This document shows positions 51,963 to 61,354 of a stretch of 64,000 nt of DNA, piece after piece. This DNA comes from Gammaproteobacteria bacterium (GTDB lineage Bacteria > Pseudomonadota > Gammaproteobacteria > GCA-001735895): the NCBI GenBank assembly GCA_030066085.1, contig JASJCI010000029.1, positions 1 through 64,000 of the forward strand. Reading direction: 5' to 3'. Below the pieces are notes generated by a model. The model saw only the letters and a program-made list of their open reading frames with translations. It was not told the DNA's origin and did no database searches. Made by a program: the position numbers and the translations under genes. The number at the start of each line of letters is the position of its first letter. Position 1 is the first letter of the stretch.

Positions 51963-52271
51963 TTAATGCGAATCGGGCGAGTCGTAGCGGAGTACGTCGA
52001 CGTAGCGGGTACCGTTCACTACCTTGCCTTCGACATAAACCACGTCACCTTTGCGAAAGGCGCCGAACTCGGAACGGGACGGGTCGTCGCTGACGACCTC
52101 GATCTCCGAATCCGGACGGTAATCCCTGCCCTTGATCGTGATTTTTTCGTACTCGGTTCCCGAGATCATGCCCGCCTGCTGGAAGGTATCCAGCGCCTGG
52201 GCCAGGGACCAGGGCGCCAGCAGCAGGGCCACGCACAGCAGGCGCGCAATGTTCGTCGTCAGCTTTTTCAT
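51963..52271 (-). CDS. pilY2: PilY2-like small secreted protein
   Basis: This 102-residue protein has a signal peptide (about 1-26, ending SLAQA) and a small beta-rich domain (TFQQAGMISGTEYEKITIKGRDYRPDSEIEV). The position between pilY1 and pilE and the layout match Pseudomonas PilY2, whose role in pilus function is minor and poorly known. The ATG at 52271 overlaps the pilY1 stop (ATGA); the longer open frame upstream is only an antisense or shifted reading of pilY1. Confidence 0.8.
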   Translation of the reverse strand: MKKLTTNIARLLCVALLLAPWSLAQALDTFQQAGMISGTEYEKITIKGRDYRPDSEIEVVSDDPSRSEFGAFRKGDVVYVEGKVVNGTRYVDVLRYDSPDSH

Positions 52272-55200
52272 TGGATCAACTCCTGCCACGAGAAGCGGCC
52301 TTTGGGTATGTCTTTGAGCTTGGCAACCTTGGAGGGCGTCTCCGCGGTGTAGGCGATATCCTCGATGAACACCGGTTCGGGCAGGAAGCCGTCCTGCTGG
52401 ATTGCCGCGACCGTGGCGGTGATACCGCCCGCGCCGCTGGCGCGGTCGTTGTCGTCGATCAGGCCGTCCTTGTTGACGTCGACCACGACGTTCTCGGGTG
52501 AACCGCCGGTGGCGACTTCGACCGCGAAGCGGTAGCCGTAACCGCCGACCGAGCAGGGGTCGGAGTTGGGCACGAAGGTGTTGAAGAACACGATGTCGGC
52601 CCGCACGACCGGCCGCGTAACCGAGCGTTCGCCGGTGTCCGGCAGCTCGAAGTACCAGCCGTACTCGCCGCCGCCCCAGTTGATGCTGTTGCGCGTCAGG
52701 ACGCGATCGGTAAACGCGTTGTCGTAGAACTGCTGTACCAGGTCGGTATTGTCGAGGCTGGTGTCGCCCTTGTCCCACACGCCGTAAAAATAATTGGTGT
52801 CGGTGCTGGTCTTGTCGGCATTGGTCAGGTACTGGCCCGAGCCGAAGAACACCATCAGGTTGGGCGAGTTGCTGCCGGTGTCCGATTCGGTGGGGTGCTT
52901 GGACAGCGTCGGCTGCGCGGTAATGGGTTCATTGCCGATGGTCGTGAACAGCGGTGCCGACCCCGGGATGTCCCAGGCCGCGCTGTTGCTGTCGCTCAGG
53001 TCGAACGCCCACATCTGGCCGCGCAGGTCGCCGGCGTAGACGCGGTCGATCGTGCCGTTGCCGTCGATGTCGGCCAGCGCCGGCGTGGCCAGGCCGTTGC
53101 GGTTCGCGGCATCGCCGGAATTGGTGCTGATCTCGATGTAATCGCTCGGCGCCCAGGTGCCGTCGACACCGGCCTCGATCTTGAGGATGAACAGCTTGGC
53201 TTCGCCGTCACCGGTATCGTTGTAGCCGTTGCCGAAAATCGCTACCCAGGAACCGTCGTTGGCGAGGCCGATCTGCGGGCGGCTGTAGGTGTAGCCGAGA
53301 TCCGGGTCGTCGTTGTTGGTGAACTCCCACAGGACGATATCGGATGCGTTGGCTTCGCTGAAGCTGCTCGGGTCGGTGACGTTGAGCGCAAACACACCGC
53401 GCTGGCCGCCGCGCAGGCCGGAAACCATGATGGTATTCCAGCTCGTGCCGTTACCGAGATTGGCATACACGTCCGACAGCGACGGCGTCAGGTCGTTGTA
53501 GTACTTGTGGCCGTAGTTCGGATCGGTCAGGTAATGCAGGCCGTCCGCGGTCCCGGTCGAAAACAGGATATTCGGCACGTAGGCGAGCACCTCGCGACCG
53601 GTATTCTCGTCGAAGCCGTGCATCTTGCCGTCGTTGGCGCCGGCGTAGACCACACCGCTGCGGCTGCCCGCGGTGCCGTTCTTGAAGTCCGAGTAACGCT
53701 CGCCGACCGCGGTCGGGAAGGGTGCCTTGTCGGGCCAGTTCAGGCCCGGCGCGCCGACGAATACCGGGCCCGAGTTGACCAGGTCGCCGAGCAGCGACAG
53801 GCGCTCGCGGAAAAAGTAACCGGCGCCCTCGTCCTTGCGATCGCCGCGCAGGTATTCGAGCCGCGCGATGCCGACCGCCTCGGCATCGGTGCCGCCGGCG
53901 GGATTGGTCCTGAGATCGGCCTGCTGTGCGGCACTCAGGTTGAGCCACTGGAACGGGGCGCCACCGGTCCCGTTGTGAGTCAGGATGGTGCGCGGATCGG
54001 TGGCGATGTTGCGCCCGTTCAGCTCCTCGGCCGCGGTCCACTCGGGCGTGGTCGCAAGTTCACCGGTAATCGTGTCGGCGATCTTGAACGCGAACAGGTT
54101 ACCCTGCCAGCGGTTGGTGTTGAACTGCGCGAGGTAGACCACCGACTGGGTCGTCAGCTTGGCCGAGTTGATCGATACCGCCGCCGCGGTTGCGGTGCGC
54201 TCGGCGATGTCGGCGATCGCGGCGTTCAGCGCAATTTCCAGTTCGTCGGGATTCTGCGCGCTCAGGTACTTGCCGCGGCCGTTATAGGCAGCGTGCCACA
54301 TGTCGTCGACGCGCTCTTCCTCGCCGTCGTCGGGATCCGGCCACTGGAATCCGGGATCGAGCGGATCGTCGACCTTGGGGTCGAGCGTGCCCTCGATACC
54401 GAACGCGATCGAGTAGGTCACCAGGTGCTGGTGGTCGGCCTCGTCGATGCCGGCGATGGTCGGCACCTTGTTGGCGAGGTCGGTGCGCAGATCGCGCTCG
54501 TAATCGCGCATCGCGACGTCGGCCAGCGTGTTGCTCTCGTTGTCGGCGTAATTGCCGCCGTCGTTGGACTGTGACGCGTTGCCGTCGAAGATCGAGTTGT
54601 CGTTGCCGCTGCCACCGTTGTTGTCGCGGTTGCCGACGCCGGGGCTGCCGCCGTTCCAGAAGCCGTCACCCATCAGGATATTGAAGTTCTGCTGGCATTC
54701 GCCGCCGAGCGCGGCCGACAGGATCGGCGCGCTGCTGCCGGTATTGTCGAAGTAGTTACCGGTGTTGCGCAGCGCGCGGCGCATCGGCGTGCCGTTGCGG
54801 CCGATATTCATGCTGTAGAGTTGTTCCAGCAGCTCGCGCTTCAGATCGGCATCGCTCATGGTCTTGGAGTCTTTCGCCTGGCCGGCGTTGAACCAGCGCA
54901 TACCCATGCGCGACGCGTCGGTGTTGTTGATCGTGCTGCCGATGATCGCCTTGGTCGCGTTGATGCGGTTGCGGTAGTACTGGAACCAGTTGGCGAAGTT
55001 CTGCATTTCCGGCGTACCGTAGCCGATGAATACCGGGAAGCGCGCATCGGTTTGCTCGACCACGCCGTCGGCGTCGGTATCGATCCACTCGTAGTACATC
55101 GGCAGGTACAAGAAGTCCGTCGTATCGCCACCCTCGGTGAAGGTGTGGAACACGGTCAGGTCGATGCTTTCACCGCCCGGGTCGTTAGGGTCGCGCAGCG

Positions 55201-55714
55201 CCGCGAGCGGGTTCGCGTCCTCGTACATCGGTGTGCCGTCCGCCTTGCTGCCGGGCCAGGGCGTGTACTTGACCGCCGGGTTGTAGTAGTTGCGGTTGGC
55301 GTGATGGGTGAAGATCGGCCAGCCGAGGTCCCAGCCCGCATTGACGGGGTTACCGAAGCCGTCCAGCAGTCCGACGTCGGTCAGGAAGGCCGGCGGAATC
55401 ACGTCGCGGTTGGTATACAGCCGCGTGAAGGTCGGCGAATAGTAGGCGCGGTCGAGGCCGTTGATGAACGGCAGGCCGCTGGCCGAGGTCAGGCCGGCGG
55501 TGCCGTCACGGTACATCGGGCCCCAGTTCATGCTGCCGGAATCGTCGAGCGTGAAGAACACGTTGGGTTCGACGATGGTCGACAGGAACAGCGGTGCCGT
55601 CGCCAGGGGGCCGGGCGCCGCCAGCGCGTTGCTGCCGGTGCCGAGACCGAGGATCGCGGAGGTCGCGATGATACTGATTCCCTTGAGAAATTTTTTGCTA
55701 ATCATGGCTTTCAT
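52268..55714 (-). CDS. pilY1: Type IV pilus tip adhesin/assembly factor PilY1
   Basis: This 1148-residue protein has a signal peptide (about 1-33), an N-terminal region with a MIDAS-like DDSGSMN (about 56-62) suggesting a von Willebrand A-like fold, and a C-terminal seven-bladed propeller (about 650-1130). The propeller holds the PilY1 calcium loop DIDGNGTIDRVYAGDLRGQ, and a second Asp-rich loop, DVNKDGLIDDND, lies near the end. PilY1 caps the pilus, controls extension and retraction, and binds surfaces. A second ATG three codons downstream is also a possible start. It lies between pilX and pilY2 in the operon. Confidence 0.95.
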   Translation of the reverse strand: MKAMISKKFLKGISIIATSAILGLGTGSNALAAPGPLATAPLFLSTIVEPNVFFTLDDSGSMNWGPMYRDGTAGLTSASGLPFINGLDRAYYSPTFTRLYTNRDVIPPAFLTDVGLLDGFGNPVNAGWDLGWPIFTHHANRNYYNPAVKYTPWPGSKADGTPMYEDANPLAALRDPNDPGGESIDLTVFHTFTEGGDTTDFLYLPMYYEWIDTDADGVVEQTDARFPVFIGYGTPEMQNFANWFQYYRNRINATKAIIGSTINNTDASRMGMRWFNAGQAKDSKTMSDADLKRELLEQLYSMNIGRNGTPMRRALRNTGNYFDNTGSSAPILSAALGGECQQNFNILMGDGFWNGGSPGVGNRDNNGGSGNDNSIFDGNASQSNDGGNYADNESNTLADVAMRDYERDLRTDLANKVPTIAGIDEADHQHLVTYSIAFGIEGTLDPKVDDPLDPGFQWPDPDDGEEERVDDMWHAAYNGRGKYLSAQNPDELEIALNAAIADIAERTATAAAVSINSAKLTTQSVVYLAQFNTNRWQGNLFAFKIADTITGELATTPEWTAAEELNGRNIATDPRTILTHNGTGGAPFQWLNLSAAQQADLRTNPAGGTDAEAVGIARLEYLRGDRKDEGAGYFFRERLSLLGDLVNSGPVFVGAPGLNWPDKAPFPTAVGERYSDFKNGTAGSRSGVVYAGANDGKMHGFDENTGREVLAYVPNILFSTGTADGLHYLTDPNYGHKYYNDLTPSLSDVYANLGNGTSWNTIMVSGLRGGQRGVFALNVTDPSSFSEANASDIVLWEFTNNDDPDLGYTYSRPQIGLANDGSWVAIFGNGYNDTGDGEAKLFILKIEAGVDGTWAPSDYIEISTNSGDAANRNGLATPALADIDGNGTIDRVYAGDLRGQMWAFDLSDSNSAAWDIPGSAPLFTTIGNEPITAQPTLSKHPTESDTGSNSPNLMVFFGSGQYLTNADKTSTDTNYFYGVWDKGDTSLDNTDLVQQFYDNAFTDRVLTRNSINWGGGEYGWYFELPDTGERSVTRPVVRADIVFFNTFVPNSDPCSVGGYGYRFAVEVATGGSPENVVVDVNKDGLIDDNDRASGAGGITATVAAIQQDGFLPEPVFIEDIAYTAETPSKVAKLKDIPKGRFSWQELIQ

Positions 55715-55744
55715 TCCATTCAGATATGCTTGCGGCAGATATGC

Positions 55745-56287
55745 CTACGGGGCCTCTTTGCCGAAGTACGACTGCACGTAACGCACCGAGTTGCCGGTCA
55801 GGCCCACGCCGCGCGAGGTCGAGCGGTAAATCGAGACGACTTCACCGGTTTGCTGGGTGCCGTAGCCGCCGATATTGACCGACGCCAGCGCGTTCTGTGA
55901 ACGGTCGCCGAGATACTCGATCATGAAACGCGGCTGCTCGAAAGCTTTCAGCGACGTGGTCGCCAGCTGCGAATTGTTGGCCCAGGTGGTTGCGTCGAAG
56001 TAGTCCGGGCTGAACCAGCTCGGATCGTTGTCGGGTACCGTGTGCAGTCCGCTGTTGGGATCGTCGAAATCGGCGTTGGTGTTCGAGTTGTCGATAAAGT
56101 TTTCCGCGGTCACCAGGCCGACTTCAGCCGCCTGGAACATCAGGCCGGTTTCGCGCTGGTTGCCCGCCATCGACAGGTCGGTGGTGGTGCGCTGGACCGC
56201 GGTCAGGCCGAGCATGGTCAGGCTGACCAGGATTATCAGGCTGACGACCAGCGCCACGCCGCGTTGTGTTCTGATGTTGGCATTCAT
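55745..56287 (-). CDS. pilX: Type IV minor pilin PilX
   Basis: This 180-residue protein has leader NANIRTQRG and mature start VALVVSLIILVSLTMLGLTAVQRT, with no Glu5, typical of PilX/GspK-type subunits. MAGNQRETGLMFQAAEVGL is the conserved PilX helix. It should join PilV, PilW and FimT in the priming complex with PilY1. The ATG overlaps the pilW stop by one base (TAATG). Confidence 0.92.
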   Translation of the reverse strand: MNANIRTQRGVALVVSLIILVSLTMLGLTAVQRTTTDLSMAGNQRETGLMFQAAEVGLVTAENFIDNSNTNADFDDPNSGLHTVPDNDPSWFSPDYFDATTWANNSQLATTSLKAFEQPRFMIEYLGDRSQNALASVNIGGYGTQQTGEVVSIYRSTSRGVGLTGNSVRYVQSYFGKEAP

Positions 56288-57285
56288 TACGATGAACCTA
56301 TGCGGTTGCGCAGGGCAACTGTGGTGGTAAACACCTGCCGGATCCGGCGATCGGCCGGGGTAACGGCGGCACCGAGCCAGGTATAGGTCTGCGGTGCCTC
56401 GGTAACAAAATCTTCGATCGAGCGCATGAGCAGCGAAATCCGCACCGCGACCACGTCTTCCCAGTCACCGACGGCGTCGGAAGCCACGTACTGGTTGGGA
56501 AACTGGTCGTTGTCGTTGTCGATGCCATAGAGGATCTGCATGTCCTCGACGCCTTCGACCAGCTCCTGGGCGACGCCGAACTCGGCGCGAAACAGCGCAG
56601 GCTCGCCGCTGGCGCCGTTCTGGATGTCGTAGTCGACGGTCTGCAGCTCGATCACCATTGCGTCGTTTTCGAACTGCTGGCTCTTGTTGGCGCCGAGATT
56701 GATGCGGCGCTGATCCGACGTGGTGCCGACCACGACGCTGGTAACCGGCAGGATATCGGCCTCGAACGCGATCAGCAGGTCGTTGGCGCCGCAACGCCCG
56801 ACCAGGATGATATCGCCCGCGGTAATGGTGTTGGTCGTGTCGGTAAAGATGTTTTGCGTGGTCGGCGCCGTAAAGGGGCCCTCGACGTTGGTCTGGCTGG
56901 GTTTGCCGCCGCGAATCGTGAGCGTGTCGGAGCCGTTGATGCCGGTGTCGTTTTCGCCCTCGATCGATTCCTCGCCGACGAAGTCATGCAAATCGGTGTT
57001 GTAGCCGGTAACGTTGCCGGCGTTCAGCGTATCGTTGATGTTGGACGTGTCGTCGGGGTCGAACGGGATGCAGCCCCATTCGCCGGCCAGGCGCAGGTCC
57101 TGCGCCATGATCTCCATCGCGAAACGGGCATTCTCCTGGATTTCCGCCAGCGCGTTGGTGAACCTGAAAGTAGCCTTGTTGCCGGAGTAGACCTGCACGA
57201 TCCCGCCCAGCAGGAATACGCTGATGACCAGCGCCACCAGGACTTCGACCAGGGAGATGCCGAGTTGCTTGTTCAGTTTTTTCAT
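56287..57285 (-). CDS. pilW: Type IV minor pilin PilW
   Basis: This 332-residue prepilin has leader MKKLNKQLG and mature start ISLVEVLVALVISVFLLGGIVQVY, with Glu5. RFAMEIMAQDLRLAGEWGC and the C-terminal DWEDVVAVRISLLMRS are PilW landmarks. It is a GspJ-like tip-complex subunit. The ATG at 57285 overlaps the pilV stop (ATGA); the open frame further upstream is a shifted reading of pilV. Confidence 0.93.
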   Translation of the reverse strand: MKKLNKQLGISLVEVLVALVISVFLLGGIVQVYSGNKATFRFTNALAEIQENARFAMEIMAQDLRLAGEWGCIPFDPDDTSNINDTLNAGNVTGYNTDLHDFVGEESIEGENDTGINGSDTLTIRGGKPSQTNVEGPFTAPTTQNIFTDTTNTITAGDIILVGRCGANDLLIAFEADILPVTSVVVGTTSDQRRINLGANKSQQFENDAMVIELQTVDYDIQNGASGEPALFRAEFGVAQELVEGVEDMQILYGIDNDNDQFPNQYVASDAVGDWEDVVAVRISLLMRSIEDFVTEAPQTYTWLGAAVTPADRRIRQVFTTTVALRNRIGSS

Positions 57286-57755
57286 TGGGCCACCGCCAGC
57301 GTGTAACAGGTCAGATCGACATCGGGATTGCCGCCGCAGCCGGTGCCGGTGGCGCCGGTGCCGTCGTCGTCCCACATCACCGTGATCAGCAGGCCGTCGG
57401 CGTTGCTCGTGATCTGGCCGCGACCGGAGGGCAGGTTCTGGATCAGCTGGGTCCACTCGGCGGCATCGGCGAGGCGCATGCCGTCGGGGCTGCACGTGGT
57501 CGAGCAGTCGCCGGTATAACCGGTGGTGGTATCGATACCGTCGTAGTTGTTGAACTCGGGCAGGTTGGCGCGAATCCGGTCCGACATGTTGTACGCGATC
57601 CAGACGGCCTGGCTGTGATTGAGCGAACTGGCGTTCTGGTTCATCGCGGTGATCTGCAGCGCGGCGATACCCAGCAGGCCGATCGAAATCACCAGCAGGG
57701 CGACCATCGACTCGATCAGGGACAGTCCGCGCTGATTCGTGCGAAGCTTTAGCAT
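57282..57755 (-). CDS. pilV: Type IV minor pilin PilV
   Basis: This 157-residue prepilin has leader MLKLRTNQRG and mature start LSLIESMVALLVISIGLLGIAALQ, with Glu5. WIAYNMSDRIRANLPEFNNYDG is the PilV signature. Cysteines CSTTCSPDG and TGCGG may form disulfides. The ATG at 57755 overlaps the end of the fimT gene by seven bases. Confidence 0.93.
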   Translation of the reverse strand: MLKLRTNQRGLSLIESMVALLVISIGLLGIAALQITAMNQNASSLNHSQAVWIAYNMSDRIRANLPEFNNYDGIDTTTGYTGDCSTTCSPDGMRLADAAEWTQLIQNLPSGRGQITSNADGLLITVMWDDDGTGATGTGCGGNPDVDLTCYTLAVAQ

Positions 57756-58264
57756 GATACGCCACCTCCGCTGCGAACCCGCCCGGTCGGCGATATCGAA
57801 ATAGCCTTGCCGTAGCTGGCGCCACGATCGTCGCACAGCGAAAAGCTGCCGACCGAGGCGGCATCGACAAAGCCGCGATAATCGTAGGTTACCTGGGTGC
57901 CGATCGTGCCCGATCCCAGCGTATTGGCGCCCTCGAGCTGCTGCTGCGCGCGCAGCACCGTCTCGCCCGCGGTGAATGCGCCGTCACCGTCGATGTCGAC
58001 GTAAATGATCCAGCCGTCTTCCCAGCTGTTACCGCCGGTACAGGTAGTCGAATTGCTGCTGACGCAGACGCCCACCTGCTGGCTGCGTTTGACCGCCTCG
58101 CTGCGCGCGTAGGACAGGTGTCCGACGAGCGTGTTGATTTGCGTAACCAGCCGATCATTCTGTATAAAGGTATTCATAGACGGGATGCCGATAGCAAAAA
58201 CGGCCGCGACCAGCGCGAGCGTTATGAGCAATTCGAGTAGCGAGTAACCTGAAGTCTTTTTCAT
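57749..58264 (-). CDS. fimT: Type IV minor pilin FimT/FimU (GspH-like)
   Basis: This 171-residue prepilin has leader MKKTSG and mature start YSLLELLITLALVAAVFAIGIPSMNTFIQNDRL, with Glu5. The GspH pattern is clear (SYARSEAVKRSQQVGVCVSSN, GWIIYVDIDGDGAF). It is the first gene of the leftward operon fimT-pilV-W-X-Y1-Y2-E. The 132 bases up to trmB must hold the divergent promoters; no strong sigma-54 motif was seen there. FimT and FimU cannot be told apart by eye. Confidence 0.9.
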   Translation of the reverse strand: MKKTSGYSLLELLITLALVAAVFAIGIPSMNTFIQNDRLVTQINTLVGHLSYARSEAVKRSQQVGVCVSSNSTTCTGGNSWEDGWIIYVDIDGDGAFTAGETVLRAQQQLEGANTLGSGTIGTQVTYDYRGFVDAASVGSFSLCDDRGASYGKAISISPTGRVRSGGGVSC

Positions 58265-58396
58265 GCCTGTATCCTAATCCAACTGGAATAAAAGTCCGCT
58301 TAATCAAGATAAGAGAGAAAAAAGCACCGATAAACGGTACCTGGCCCCCGGGACCGCGCCAGTAAGCGCCTGATGACATGAGATTCGCGTCACAAT

Positions 58397-59080
58397 ATGA
58401 CCGCTGCCCCTCCAGATAAGCGCAGTATCCGCAGTTTTGTTCGTCGCGCGGGCCGGATTACGCCGGCGCAGAAGCACGCACTGCAGTGTTACTGGCCTAT
58501 ATATGGTATTAACTATAGCGCGCAAACACTTGTTTTGCCTAATGAATTTGTTCGCTTTCGGCTCGAGATCGGGATCGGCAACGGGGATGCGCTGCTGCAC
58601 ATGGCGAGCCTCGATCCACAATGCCTGTATTACGGGGTCGAAGTTCACGAGCCAGGCATCGGTCGCTGCCTGAACGGTATCCACGAACGTGCGCTCGCCA
58701 ACGTGCGCCTGATAGGACACGACGCGGTGGAGGTGCTGGAGCACATGATCCCGGCCGCTTCACTGGAGCGCGTGCTGCTGTTCTTCCCCGATCCCTGGCA
58801 CAAGAAGCGCCATCACAAGCGGCGGATCGTCAACTCCCGTTTTCGTGACCTGCTGGTGCGGGTGCTGGCGGTGGGCGGCGTGATACACGTGGCGACCGAC
58901 TGGGAAGAGTACGCGGAGTGGATCGCCGAGCAGTTCCTGGCCGACCAACGGTTCGTCAATCTCGGCGACGAGCGGGGCTACGCGCCCTGTCCGGACTACC
59001 GTCCGCAGACGCGCTTCGAACAGCGCGGGCGACGTCTCGGCCACGGGGTGCGCGACCTGCTGTTTCGCAAAAAAGACTGA
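58397..59080 (+). CDS. trmB: tRNA (guanine-N7-)-methyltransferase TrmB
   Basis: This 227-residue SAM-dependent enzyme makes m7G46 in tRNA. Motifs are the SAM loop RLEIGIGNGDAL (about 55-66), VLLFFPDPWHKKRHHKRRIV with the catalytic Asp, and the C-terminal TRFEQRGRRLGHGVRDLLF. It is divergent from the minor pilin operon and faces the SLC13 gene, with 27 bases between the stops. Confidence 0.96.
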   Translation: MTAAPPDKRSIRSFVRRAGRITPAQKHALQCYWPIYGINYSAQTLVLPNEFVRFRLEIGIGNGDALLHMASLDPQCLYYGVEVHEPGIGRCLNGIHERALANVRLIGHDAVEVLEHMIPAASLERVLLFFPDPWHKKRHHKRRIVNSRFRDLLVRVLAVGGVIHVATDWEEYAEWIAEQFLADQRFVNLGDERGYAPCPDYRPQTRFEQRGRRLGHGVRDLLFRKKD

Positions 59081-59107
59081 TCTTCGGCGACTTGGATATA
59101 TGGCGAT

Positions 59108-61102
59108 CTAGTATATAAGGTTCATCATCGACAGCATCACGACGATGAACAGGATCGTCATCAGGCCGCCGGCGCGCATGAAATCCGGCACCCCGTAACC
59201 GCCGGGACCCTTGATCAGCGCGTTGACCTGGTGGGTCGGGATCAGGAAGGAGTTGGAGGTCGCGAGCGCCACGGTCAGCGCGAACACCGCCGGGTTGGCG
59301 CCGGCGCCGATCGCGATGTTGACCGCCAGCGGCACCAGCAGCACCGTGGCGCCGACGTTGGACATCACCAGCGTGAAAAAGGTGCCGAGCACCGCCACCG
59401 CGGCCTGGATGACCCAGATCGGCATGTCGCCGACCACCTTGAGCGTTTCTTCCGCGATCCACTTGGCGGTGCCGCTGGTCTCGACCGCGAGACCCAGCGG
59501 AATCAGGCTCGCGAGCAGGAAGACCGTGCCCCAGGACACCGATTCGTAGGCTTCCTCGATCTTGAGTACCCCCGAAATCACCATGCCGATCGCGCCGGTC
59601 ATCAGCGCTACCGACAGGCGCAGGTCGGTAAACAGCACCATGAACAGCGCCAGCGAAAAGAAAAACGCGGCCCAGCCGACCTTGTTCGGGCGGGTTTCCT
59701 CCTGCGGGTAGTCGGCGGTAACGATGACGAAGTTGCGATCGCGCTCGAGGTGCGCCAGTGCGCGCCAGGTCGTGTGCGCCAGGATCGTGTCGCCGGCCTC
59801 GAACGGCATGTCGCGGATATTCTCGCCCTCGACCAGGGTTTCGCCGTCGCGGTGCAGCGCAACCACCGCGATGCCGTAAGCCTTGCGCATCCAGACGTCG
59901 CGCGCGGATTTGCCGATCAGCGATGAGCCGGGCGGAATGACGATTTCGGCGATGCCGGCATGAGTCGAGGACAGCGCCTCGGCGAATACGCGCAGGCCTT
60001 TCTGGATCTCGAGGCCGTAGGCGTCGACGAAATCGCGCAGGTGTTCCGGCGAACAGAGGATGCCGAGCGCGGAATTGGGTGGTATCTCGACCTCGCGCGA
60101 GATATCGCCCTGGCTCGAGCGCATGCCGGCGCCGACCGACTTGATCGCGATGACACGAATCTTGTTGGCATGCTCTATTTCGTCGAGTACCTGCCCCACC
60201 AGCGGACTTTTCTCGGGGACCTGCACCTCGAACACCATGTAGTCGATACCGTAGACGTCCTCGAGGTGCTTGGTGCCGCCCTGTCCGCCCGCGGCAGCGT
60301 CCGGTGAAGTGGCCGGTAACACGAAACGGCCGGCGAGCACGAAGTAGAGAATGCCGGCCGTGATCAGCGCAAGGCCGATCGGCGTGACCGAGAACATGTC
60401 CCAGGTCTGCATCTGCTGCTCTGGCGGCAGGGCGACGTTGGACGTCAGGATCAGGTCGTTGAGCAGGATCAGCGGCGATGAACCCACCATGGTGATGGTG
60501 CCGCCGAGAATCGCGGTGAAACCCATCGGCATCAGCAGGCGCGACATCGGCAGCCCGGAACGCGAGGATATGCGGCTGACCACCGGCAGGAACAGCGCCG
60601 CGGCACCGACGTTCTGCATGAATGACGATATGATGCCGACCGTACCGGAAATGATCGGCACCACGCGCGTCTCGGAGCTGCCGCCGACCTTGAGGATGAA
60701 GCCCGCGACCTTGCTCATCATGCCGGTCTTGTCCAGCCCGGCGCCGATGACCATGACCGCGATGATCGACATCACCGCGTTGCTGGCAAAACCGTCGAAC
60801 AGGTGCGCGGTGTCGACCAGGCCCTGCTCCAGTCCCATCTGCGGCGCCAGCAGCGAGGTGACACCGAGCATGACCATGATCGTAATCGCGGCCTCGTCGA
60901 CATTGACGATTTCGAACACGAACAGGTAGATGGTGAAAATGAGGAAGCCGGTGACCCAGGCGATTTCGGTGGTTGGAGTATGATCGACGACCCACCAGCC
61001 GAAGGCGATGAACAGGATGCCGAAGATCCACTTGGTACTGCGCAGCTTGCGGAGCCTGACCTTCCTGAGTCGAACCCTGAGTATTCTGGATAGTCTGCTC
61101 AA
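59108..61102 (-). CDS. SLC13/DASS-family anion transporter with two TrkA-C domains
   Basis: This 664-residue membrane protein has the usual eleven or so membrane segments split by a cytoplasmic region (about 285-460) with two TrkA-C-like folds (VPEKSPLVGQVLDEIE and IPPGSSLIGKSARDVWMRKAYG). The paired SNT-type motifs are SFMQNVGAAALFLPV and MSNVGATVLLVPLAVN. It should move dicarboxylates or sulfate with Na+ or H+, under possible nucleotide control by TrkA-C. The exact substrate is unknown. A very basic N terminus (RVRLRKVRLRKLRSTK) precedes the first helix. Confidence 0.88.
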   Translation of the reverse strand: MSRLSRILRVRLRKVRLRKLRSTKWIFGILFIAFGWWVVDHTPTTEIAWVTGFLIFTIYLFVFEIVNVDEAAITIMVMLGVTSLLAPQMGLEQGLVDTAHLFDGFASNAVMSIIAVMVIGAGLDKTGMMSKVAGFILKVGGSSETRVVPIISGTVGIISSFMQNVGAAALFLPVVSRISSRSGLPMSRLLMPMGFTAILGGTITMVGSSPLILLNDLILTSNVALPPEQQMQTWDMFSVTPIGLALITAGILYFVLAGRFVLPATSPDAAAGGQGGTKHLEDVYGIDYMVFEVQVPEKSPLVGQVLDEIEHANKIRVIAIKSVGAGMRSSQGDISREVEIPPNSALGILCSPEHLRDFVDAYGLEIQKGLRVFAEALSSTHAGIAEIVIPPGSSLIGKSARDVWMRKAYGIAVVALHRDGETLVEGENIRDMPFEAGDTILAHTTWRALAHLERDRNFVIVTADYPQEETRPNKVGWAAFFFSLALFMVLFTDLRLSVALMTGAIGMVISGVLKIEEAYESVSWGTVFLLASLIPLGLAVETSGTAKWIAEETLKVVGDMPIWVIQAAVAVLGTFFTLVMSNVGATVLLVPLAVNIAIGAGANPAVFALTVALATSNSFLIPTHQVNALIKGPGGYGVPDFMRAGGLMTILFIVVMLSMMNLIY

Positions 61103-61354
61103 CGCTGCTTATCAATCCCGCAATGTAACCCCTTCCGGGGTGGTGTTCTCCAGAGAATATAGGCCTGGTAAAAAAACTGCTTGAATCAAGTCACGCATTT
61201 GAATTCTAGCTGCGGCACGACGAGACAGGTATATCCAATGGGGTGTACAGGATACCACCGGCGGCTAGCTGGCCAATCCCGCTCCGGCCCGCGAGCGTCG
61301 CCGCGATCGTGAAAACCGGCTAGAATCGGCTGTCGCGTGCAGGGGAATGGCGAC

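Noticed and set aside
58956..61115. A 719-codon minus-strand frame overlapping the SLC13 gene and the end of trmB
   Set aside because: The shifted frame that gives the 664-residue SLC13 protein has clear membrane segments and family motifs, while this one is Arg/Gly/His-rich low-complexity sequence.
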